A stretch of 8,173 nucleotides of DNA. Origin: Campylobacterota bacterium (GTDB taxonomy: Bacteria; Campylobacterota; Campylobacteria; Campylobacterales; Sulfurovaceae). Positions 5,239 through 8,173 of the stretch are shown piece by piece; the stretch's first letter is position 1, and every line of letters begins with the position of its first letter. Position numbers and translations under genes: made by a program. The notes under the pieces were generated by a model. That model was not told the DNA's origin. It did not search any database and was given only the letters and a program-made list of their open reading frames with translations. The DNA is taken from NCBI GenBank assembly GCA_011330645.1, contig DRQB01000149.1, positions 1-8,173 of the forward strand, given 5' to 3'.

Positions 5239-6434
5239 ATAGGACAGGTCTCAATCTTACGAAAACCTTTTGAAACCAACCACCAAAGTGGCCATTTATA
5301 AAGTCTTTCTATCAGTTTTTTTATGAGGTACGCTGTATATCCATAAAATCTTATATGTCCTAAATCAATCGCTGCATATTTCCCTCCAAGGGCTATGGCA
5401 ATACCCTTTATTTTCATATCTGCCTTTTTTAAAGGTCTGTTTTTGAGAGTACGTATGATATTACTTGCCGCATATTCTCCACTTTGTATGGCAGTTTGTG
5501 CAGTTGGAGGGAGTGGTTTGCCTTTTTTATCTATAAGTGCTGCATTGTCTCCAATGGCAAAGATTTCATGATAGCTTGTACTATATAAATATGGGGTTAC
5601 CAGTATTTGCCCTTTTTGATTTTTTTCAACATTTAAATCTTCCAGACATGGGGCAGTGGTGGTTCCTCCTGCAAATATCATAAAATCAAAAGGAATTCTA
5701 GAATCATTGGTCAGAAGGACTTCATGGTTTTCTATGGCACTGATACGACACTCTGTATGGACTTTGACACGCAGTTTTTTAAGCCTTTGAGTTGCAACTT
5801 TTATGATTTTTGGATGCATACCATTGAGTATAGTCTCTCTGCTGGCTATGAGATGAATGTGCAGCGTAGCACATGAAAGGGCATTACTTCTATAGTATCG
5901 GTTGAAAAAGTATTGCATTCCTGCTGCTATCTCTACACCAGAGAGTCCAGCTCCACCTATGATAATGTTAAAATTTTCTTTTGCTTTTTTATCTGATTCG
6001 AGACGTTTATAAAGTTCATGTTGAAAAAATTGATTGAGTTTAACTGCACCTCTAAGGCTTTTTGCACCGCTAGAATAGTTATATACAGTCTCATCACAGT
6101 CAAAGCGTTTTGTAACACTTCCAACTGCAATGACAAGTATATCGTACGACTCTTCACCATCATTTAGAAGAATGACTTTCTTTTTGGGGTCGATGGCTCG
6201 AACCGTACGATGTTTAAATGTGACATTGTCATAATTTGCGCACAGAGCAGGGAGGCTAACGATGGTTTCATCAAAGGAAGTATTGCTCGAAATCAGTTCG
6301 TAGCCCTCTGTTTGCAAGAAATGGTAAGGATGTTGGTCAATAAGGGTTATCTGGATTTCTGGATGTTTACTTAGTCGTCGCATTGCTGCGATGCCTCCGT
6401 AACTCCCACCAAGTATCACAATATGATGACCCAT
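5235..6434 (-). CDS. Type II NADH dehydrogenase-like FAD oxidoreductase
   Basis: Predicted single-subunit membrane-surface flavoenzyme that passes electrons from NAD(P)H to quinone without pumping protons. Numbering from the GTG at 6437: first dinucleotide fold G10-G-S-Y-G-G for FAD; second fold I158-I-I-G-G-A-G-L-S-G-V-E for NAD(P)H; F293-A-I-G-D-N for FAD ribityl binding; and T312-A-Q-T-A-I-Q-S-G with the A-Q-x-A-x-Q quinone-site signature of NDH-2. The C-terminal 365-395 is rich in Trp, Lys and hydrophobic residues and could be the membrane-binding amphipathic helix. The P-Q-K-C-type cysteine motif of sulfide:quinone reductase is missing, which argues against that enzyme. Start: AGGAGG (6446-6441) is only 3 bases from the GTG at 6437 but 6 from the ATG at 6434, so I take the ATG (399 aa). 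It is convergent with pgeF. Confidence 0.82.
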   Translation of the reverse strand: MGHHIVILGGSYGGIAAMRRLSKHPEIQITLIDQHPYHFLQTEGYELISSNTSFDETIVSLPALCANYDNVTFKHRTVRAIDPKKKVILLNDGEESYDILVIAVGSVTKRFDCDETVYNYSSGAKSLRGAVKLNQFFQHELYKRLESDKKAKENFNIIIGGAGLSGVEIAAGMQYFFNRYYRSNALSCATLHIHLIASRETILNGMHPKIIKVATQRLKKLRVKVHTECRISAIENHEVLLTNDSRIPFDFMIFAGGTTTAPCLEDLNVEKNQKGQILVTPYLYSTSYHEIFAIGDNAALIDKKGKPLPPTAQTAIQSGEYAASNIIRTLKNRPLKKADMKIKGIAIALGGKYAAIDLGHIRFYGYTAYLIKKLIERLYKWPLWWLVSKGFRKIETCPI

Positions 6435-6485
6435 CACTTACCTCCTAAATACTAGGCATTGTCACAGTTTTATAGTAGCGTTAGT

Positions 6486-6503
6486 GTGTGGAAAAGGTGT
6501 GGA
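6486..6503. repeat. Tandem 7-bp direct repeat with 11-bp period before the NADH dehydrogenase gene
   Basis: GTGTGGA occurs at 6486-6492 and 6497-6503 on the plus strand, one helical turn apart, in the 71-bp space between the DUF2461 stop and the oxidoreductase start. A possible -10 on the minus strand (TATAAA, 6474-6469) would put the repeat at its -35 region. The pair could be a regulator site, but two 7-base copies are weak evidence. Confidence 0.3.
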
Positions 6504-6505
6504 GT

Positions 6506-7213
6506 TTAGTATGCCTCTTGGGTAGAAGAAACACAGGTAAGTGCATAGACCCACTGATGTAAGTCCAGCATATCTTCATACACTTTAAAGTTATGGTCTA
6601 TAATCTTTTCAGAGTGAAACGTTTTGTCAGGCTTAAATGTTTTGTATGCGTACATAGCGCCATACTTTGCCAAGTAGGCATGTGGTGTATCAACATACTC
6701 TTCAAAACCTCTGGGAAATTTCTTATATTTTGGCGCAGCTATCTCATAGCCTTTGGCTTTGAGTGTTTCAAGTGTGTTGTGCAGTTCTTTACGTCTAGTG
6801 TCGTTCTTGATGTATTCTCTGTATGTAGCAAGTAAAGGTGGCTTGAAATTACGTATACCTGTGGCTACAAAGACTTCAAAAGGGTCATAGTGCATGTAAA
6901 ATGAAGCACTTTGCATCCTATGTGTTGCCCCCTGCCAAAAGATGATGCCTATACGTTCTTTTATGGGATCAAGTCTATGAAAACGTGCATCACGGTAGAT
7001 GCGAAAGAGTGATTTGTTTACCTTAGGGATGGCATGGATGTTGGGTACAAGTATCTGCAAGTGTTCACCCATCTCTTCAACGTAGGCAACATTGGGTGCA
7101 ACAATGTACTTTTCATACTCCTTTCTATGGTCATCTAGCCACTCTTTGGAGTTATTGATGATGATATTATCGAGAAAGTTTAATCCCTCTTTTGGAAACC
7201 CATTAAAGGACAT
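6506..7213 (-). CDS. DUF2461 family protein of unknown function
   Basis: Recognised as DUF2461 (TIGR02453) from the N-terminal F-P-K-E-G-L-N-F-L (6-14), N20-N-S-K-E-W-L-D-D-H-R-K-x-Y-E, the central K67-S-L-F-R-I-Y-R-D-A-R-F (67-78) followed by P83-I-K-E-R-I-G-I-I-F-W, and P161-K-Y-K-K-F-P-R-G-F. 235 aa is the usual family length. There are no signal peptide or membrane segments, so it is probably cytoplasmic. Family members are widespread in bacteria and fungi without an established reaction, and the many conserved Arg/Lys/Trp residues do not identify one. Its ATG shares its A with the stop codon of the upstream gene (TAATG, 7215-7211), so translation is probably coupled to the carboxynorspermidine synthase-like gene. 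No strong Shine-Dalgarno sequence is seen (GAAGAG is the best). This is the clearest functional link for the gene. Confidence 0.85.
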   Translation of the reverse strand: MSFNGFPKEGLNFLDNIIINNSKEWLDDHRKEYEKYIVAPNVAYVEEMGEHLQILVPNIHAIPKVNKSLFRIYRDARFHRLDPIKERIGIIFWQGATHRMQSASFYMHYDPFEVFVATGIRNFKPPLLATYREYIKNDTRRKELHNTLETLKAKGYEIAAPKYKKFPRGFEEYVDTPHAYLAKYGAMYAYKTFKPDKTFHSEKIIDHNFKVYEDMLDLHQWVYALTCVSSTQEAY

Positions 7214-8173
7214 TAGGCATCCACTCTTCTACTTTCATCTGCACCTAATTCTATCACTTTCCATGGGAGTCCTTGTACATTGAGTTCTTCCATAAAAGGA
7301 TCTGGGTCAAATTCTTCCATATTGAAAACACCTTTGCCTTGCCATTTGCCTTCTAGCATAAGCTTGGCACCTATCATGGCTGGTACACCTGTTGTGTAGC
7401 TGACTCCTTGGCTTAGTACTTCTGCATAGCACTGTTCATGGTCACTCACTTGGTAGATATAGACAGTTTTTTCTTGACCATCTTTGATTCCCTTGGCGAA
7501 GATTCCGATATTGGTTTTTCCTTTGGTACGAGGTCCAAGGCTTGCTGGGTCAGGCAGTAGGGTAGCGAGGAACTCCATAGGGACTATCTTCATACCTTTG
7601 TGTTCTACCTCTTTGATGCCAAGCATCCCTACATTTTCAAGACATTTCATGTGTGTAAGATAGCTCTCTCCAAAGGTCATAAAAAATCTGATTCGTTTAA
7701 GTCCCTTGATGTGTTTAACAAGTGACTCCATTTCTTCATGATAGAGTAGGTAGCTGTCTTTAGCTCCCACTTCTGGGTAGTCCCATACTTGTTTGATAGC
7801 CATAGGTTCAGTCTCTATCCACTCTCCATCTTCCCAGTAACGTCCTTTTGCACTTACTTCACGTAGGTTTATCTCAGGGTTAAAGTTGGTTGCAAAAGGG
7901 TAGCCGTGATCTCCTGCATTACAGTCTAGGATGTCGATAGTGTGTATCTCATCGAAGTAGTGTTTTTGGGCGTAGGCACAAAAGACATTGGTCACCCCTG
8001 GGTCAAAGCCTGAGCCAAGTAGTCCCATGATGTTCGCATCTTTAAAGAGCTGGTCACGTTCCCACTGTTCTTTGTATTCAAACTTGGCTGTGTCAGGGTG
8101 TTCGTAGTTAGCGGTGTCTAGGTAGTCCACTCCACACTTAGCACAGGCATCCATGATGGTAAGGTCTTGGTAT
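7213..8173 (-). CDS. Carboxynorspermidine synthase-like saccharopine dehydrogenase family protein (5' end missing)
   Basis: The frame stays open to the right edge. The first in-window Met (8154) is internal, being preceded by Y-Q-D-L-T-I, which continues the family pattern into M-D-A-C. 319 codons are visible of the usual total of about 400, so the N-terminal NAD(P)-binding glycine motif lies outside. Visible are C-G-V-x-Y-L-D-T-A-N-Y-E, then G-L-L-G-S-G-F-D-P-G-V-T-N-V-F, then L-D-C-N-A-G-D-H-G-Y-P-F-A-T-N-F-N-P. These fit the carboxy(nor)spermidine dehydrogenase (CASDH) branch of the saccharopine dehydrogenase family. That enzyme joins L-aspartate semialdehyde to putrescine or diaminopropane with NADPH; the product is then decarboxylated to spermidine or norspermidine by NspC. 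Campylobacterota use this route, whereas they make lysine by the diaminopimelate path, so saccharopine metabolism is unlikely. The stop overlaps the DUF2461 start. Confidence 0.85.
   Translation of the reverse strand, partial: YQDLTIMDACAKCGVDYLDTANYEHPDTAKFEYKEQWERDQLFKDANIMGLLGSGFDPGVTNVFCAYAQKHYFDEIHTIDILDCNAGDHGYPFATNFNPEINLREVSAKGRYWEDGEWIETEPMAIKQVWDYPEVGAKDSYLLYHEEMESLVKHIKGLKRIRFFMTFGESYLTHMKCLENVGMLGIKEVEHKGMKIVPMEFLATLLPDPASLGPRTKGKTNIGIFAKGIKDGQEKTVYIYQVSDHEQCYAEVLSQGVSYTTGVPAMIGAKLMLEGKWQGKGVFNMEEFDPDPFMEELNVQGLPWKVIELGADESRRVDA

Noticed and set aside
5957..6163. Small minus-strand frame within the NADH dehydrogenase gene, and similar short frames at 1425-1664, 3933-4181, 6593-6835 and 7092-7283
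   Set aside because: All lie inside strongly supported genes in other frames or strands and show no motif of their own.
5235..6434. Sulfide:quinone oxidoreductase as identity of the flavoprotein
   Set aside because: The cysteine motif typical of that enzyme after the first fold is missing, and the A-Q-x-A-x-Q segment points to NDH-2.
1..8173. Novel defence, CRISPR, retron or mobile system
   Set aside because: No repeat array, reverse transcriptase, nuclease, toxin-antitoxin pair, transposase or phage gene is present. Every long gene is assignable to a known family except the small lipoprotein and DUF2461, which belong to widespread uncharacterised groups.

Overview
The window is an AT-rich stretch of bacterial chromosome that most resembles Campylobacterota (the former Epsilonproteobacteria), of the Sulfurovum/Sulfurimonas/Arcobacter type. 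This placement is inferred from gene content: a cbpA-hspR heat-shock pair, a RodA starting close to a D-K-R motif, a carboxynorspermidine-synthase-type saccharopine dehydrogenase homologue, and promoters with a T-rich stretch and a strong -10 but usually no clear -35. Coding density is very high and there is no sign of mobile DNA, CRISPR arrays, phage or a dedicated defence or biosynthetic island. I read it as ordinary core chromosome with several well-defined regulatory and gene-arrangement details.

Left part (1-2705). Bases 1-77 carry a promoter and ribosome binding site for a minus-strand gene lying off the left edge. A SpoU/TrmH-family RNA 2'-O-methyltransferase gene (minus, 78-857) is divergent from a small exported rhodanese (plus, 940-1338). 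Next is the two-gene operon cbpA-hspR (plus, 1413-2673), coding for a class-B J-domain co-chaperone and the MerR-family heat-shock repressor HspR. Upstream is a near-perfect sigma70 promoter whose -35 box lies inside a HAIR-like HspR operator, so an autoregulated stress operon is readable from the DNA. A 7-bp hairpin separates it from the next, convergent gene.

Middle part (2706-5238). A small Gly/Tyr-rich lipoprotein gene (minus), a tRNA-Met(CAT) gene (minus) and rodA (minus) lie in a row. rodA is divergent from pgeF (plus). Both of these act on peptidoglycan: RodA polymerises glycan strands and PgeF-type proteins guard stem-peptide composition. Their 71-bp intergenic region has overlapping -10 elements on the two strands.

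Right part (5235-8173). A type II NADH dehydrogenase-like flavoprotein gene (minus) converges on pgeF with overlapping stop codons. Upstream of it on the same strand are a DUF2461 gene and a carboxynorspermidine synthase-like gene. These two are joined by a TAATG stop/start overlap, and the second runs off the right edge. That gene suggests the alternative (carboxy)spermidine route of polyamine synthesis, and its tight coupling to the DUF2461 gene is the main functional clue to that uncharacterised family here.
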